From positions 1-42,069 of the forward strand of contig JAODBB010000048.1 in NCBI GenBank assembly GCA_025463745.1: a stretch of 42,069 bases of DNA. The letters run 5' to 3'. Of this stretch, positions 40,323 to 42,069 are shown piece by piece. Source of the DNA: Subtercola sp. GTDB taxonomy: Bacteria; Actinomycetota; Actinomycetes; Actinomycetales; Microbacteriaceae. Numbering within the stretch: the stretch's first letter is position 1; each line of letters begins with the position of its first letter. Below the pieces are notes generated by a model. It did not search any database, had not been told where the DNA came from, and was given only the letters and a program-made list of their open reading frames with translations. Both the position numbers and the translations under genes were made by a program.

Positions 40323-41106
40323 TCGGCACCGCTACGACAACTTTGGCTGCGCGCAGCAGTGTTGAACCGAGGTAGTAACCTGTCTCGACCACGTCGGCGA
40401 CCGTTTCGATCTGAACGTCGGCACTCGGCTGCTGGAAGATGGCTTCGTGAATCTTCGGGTCGAAGAGGTCGCCCGGAGCACCGAACGGCGTCAGCCCGAA
40501 GCGCTCGACACCGGTGCGCAGCTTGGCCGCGATCGACACGAACGGGCCTTCGGCCAGATCGCCGTGCTTTTCGGCACGATCGAAGTCGTCGAGTACGGGC
40601 AGCAGAACCTTCACGACTTCGCCGACCGTACGTTCACGTTCGACCTCACGGTTGGCCTCGGTGCGCTTGCGGTAGTTCGCGTACTCGGCGGTCACCCGCT
40701 GGAGGTCGGCGAGCCGTTCGGCAGCGAGATCGGAGACTTCGGTTTGACCGGCCTGGATTTTCTGCCCGGCGCTGACGGCGTCGAGAAAACTCAGATCGTC
40801 TGCGTTGAACTCGCCGTCGCCCACCGTCTCACCTTCGCCTGCTGCCTCTGAGTAGCCTTCTTCTTCGTCATCATCTTCTTCGCCGGTCGGCACCTCGACA
40901 TCGGGCCCTTCGGCCTCGATGAACGCGGCGTCTTCCACCGGCTCACCCGTTACGGGATCTTTCGCCCCGGCGGCTTCACCCGTTGCCGGGTCGGCCCCGC
41001 CGGATGCGAAACCCGCGGGGTCTGCCGACGGATTCTGGTGTGCAATAGGCTCCGACTCATCATCGCCGTGCTCGTTACGGGCGTGGTTTGACTCGTCTGC
41101 GGCCAT
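40315..41106 (-). CDS. grpE: Nucleotide exchange factor GrpE with long acidic N-terminus
   Basis: A 263-residue exchange factor for DnaK. The conserved part begins near residue 120 with the long coiled coil (LAAERLADLQRVTAEYANYR, then KRTEANREVERERTVGEVVK), followed by LLPVLDDFDRAEKH and the beta-domain GLTPFGAPGDLFDPKIHEAI. The first ~115 residues are acidic and low-complexity, including DPATGE/DPVTGEP near-repeats and a Glu/Asp run. ATG 41106 starts two bases after the dnaK stop; the end overlaps dnaJ. It is expressed from the dnaK promoter, which lies outside the window. Confidence 0.95.
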   Translation of the reverse strand: MAADESNHARNEHGDDESEPIAHQNPSADPAGFASGGADPATGEAAGAKDPVTGEPVEDAAFIEAEGPDVEVPTGEEDDDEEEGYSEAAGEGETVGDGEFNADDLSFLDAVSAGQKIQAGQTEVSDLAAERLADLQRVTAEYANYRKRTEANREVERERTVGEVVKVLLPVLDDFDRAEKHGDLAEGPFVSIAAKLRTGVERFGLTPFGAPGDLFDPKIHEAIFQQPSADVQIETVADVVETGYYLGSTLLRAAKVVVAVPNG

Positions 41107-41108
41107 GA

Positions 41109-42069
41109 CTACTTCTGCTCTTTCGACTCTTCGTCGTCAACAACTTCTGCGTCAACAATATCTTCGTCAGAGGCTGCCTCGTCGGCAGGAGCCTCACCGG
41201 CGGATGCCGCTGCCGCTTCTTCTGCCTGCGAGTTGGCGTAGATCGCCTGACCGAGCTTCGACTGGCTCTCGTTGAGCTTGTCGAAGGCCGACTTCACTGC
41301 CTCGTCGTCGTCACCGGCGAGGGCGCTCTTCAGAGCATCCACATCGGCCTGAACCTCGGTCTTGACGTCTTCGGGCAGCTTGTCTTCGTTGTCTTTGATC
41401 AGCTTGTCGATGGAGTAGGCGAGTTGCTCGCTGGTGTTGCGGATCTCCGCAGCCTCACGGCGCTTCTTGTCTTCTGCCGCGTGCTCTTCGCCCTCGCGAA
41501 CCATGCGCTCGATGTCTTCTTTCGCCAGGCTCGAACCGCCGGTGATGGTCATCGACTGCTCTTTGCCCGTGCCCTTGTCTTTGGCAGACACGTGCACGAT
41601 GCCGTTGGCGTCGATATCGAAGGTCACCTCGACCTGCGGGATGCCGCGGGGAGCCGGAGCGATACCGGTCAGCTCGAAGGTACCGAGGTTCTTGTTGTCG
41701 CGGGTGAACTCACGCTCGCCCTGGAACACCTGGATGGCCACCGACGGCTGGTTGTCGTCTGCGGTGGTGAAGGTTTCGCTGCGCTTGGTGGGACTGGCCG
41801 TGTTGCGCTCGATGAGCTTGGTCATGATGCCACCCTTGGTCTCGATACCGAGCGACAGGGGGGTGACGTCGATGAGCAGAACGTCTTTACGCTCGCCCTT
41901 CAGAACGCCGGCCTGCAGTGCTGCACCGACGGCGACGACCCCGTCAGGGTTGACACCCTTGTTCGGCTCGCGGCCACCGGTCAGCTTCTTGACCAGCGCC
42001 ACGACGGCGGGCATGCGGGTCGATCCGCCGACGAGCACAACGTGTGCGATGTCGGCGACAGAAACGCCG
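41109..42069 (-). CDS. dnaK: Chaperone DnaK, C-terminal half (cut by window edge)
   Basis: The last ~320 residues of Hsp70; the gene continues past 42069. Visible are the end of the ATPase domain ([39 protein letters not shown]), the interdomain linker [18 protein letters not shown], the peptide-binding beta domain ([20 protein letters not shown]) and the helical lid, ending in an Ala/Glu/Asp-rich tail. It acts with DnaJ/GrpE in folding, with ClpB in disaggregation, and as HspR co-repressor. The first in-frame start inside the window is internal and should not be used. Its HAIR sites would lie upstream, off the edge. Confidence 0.97.
   Translation of the reverse strand, partial: GVSVADIAHVVLVGGSTRMPAVVALVKKLTGGREPNKGVNPDGVVAVGAALQAGVLKGERKDVLLIDVTPLSLGIETKGGIMTKLIERNTASPTKRSETFTTADDNQPSVAIQVFQGEREFTRDNKNLGTFELTGIAPAPRGIPQVEVTFDIDANGIVHVSAKDKGTGKEQSMTITGGSSLAKEDIERMVREGEEHAAEDKKRREAAEIRNTSEQLAYSIDKLIKDNEDKLPEDVKTEVQADVDALKSALAGDDDEAVKSAFDKLNESQSKLGQAIYANSQAEEAAAASAGEAPADEAASDEDIVDAEVVDDEESKEQK

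Overview
The window is high-GC DNA with GTG and TTG starts, stop/start overlaps (GTGA, TTGA), an HspR/HAIR heat-shock module, an F420-dependent (Ddn-like) reductase and a choice-of-anchor G surface protein. Together these point to an actinobacterium, most likely a member of the Microbacteriaceae. That placement is inferred from gene content and style; no rRNA or tRNA gene is present to confirm it.

Layout. 1-2970: an 18-copy hexanucleotide array next to a HAD hydrolase gene, then a convergent adenine deaminase, an intergenic palindromic element and a DUF985 cupin. 3011-13942: a locus built around a TetR regulator. A flavin monooxygenase lies on the minus strand. On the plus strand are a complete NMT1-type ABC importer (lipoprotein, ATPase, two permeases), a uridine-phosphorylase-like enzyme, a nucleoside hydrolase and a second deaminase, followed by two small genes. 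14241-15785: a DUF6421 protein with a 33-bp coding tandem repeat. 15895-22366: a LacI-controlled alpha-glucoside uptake and hydrolysis locus (LacI, GH13, CUT1 lipoprotein, two permeases, no ATPase). 22401-27464: minus-strand Ddn-like reductase, an unlisted 56-residue membrane peptide, and a secreted 5'-nucleotidase plus secreted nuclease operon. 27728-33527: choice-of-anchor G protein, threonine aldolase, nitroreductase and acetyl-CoA-synthetase-like enzyme. 33782-42069: heat-shock genes clpB (lacking the N-domain), hspR, dnaJ, grpE and dnaK (cut by the window edge), with a mannosyltransferase-like membrane protein and a HAD phosphatase between clpB and hspR.

How it fits together. The secreted nuclease and 5'-nucleotidase could turn extracellular nucleic acid into nucleosides. 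The 3-13 kb locus holds an importer and the enzymes to open nucleosides and deaminate adenine-type bases. The transported substrate cannot be read from sequence and could also be a pyrimidine, thiamine precursor or flavin. The GH13 locus should feed glucose from alpha-glucosides using a shared MsiK-type ATPase encoded elsewhere.

The least explained material is non-coding. A family of five long palindromes with shared arms lies at 10413-10464, 10563-10615, 10684-10739, 12866-12913 and 38694-38741. A perfect 32-bp palindrome abuts the monooxygenase start codon. A 14-bp inverted repeat links the stop codon of one permease with the ribosome-binding site of the next. There are also G-rich and hexanucleotide arrays. 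No CRISPR array, insertion sequence, prophage or RNA gene was seen.
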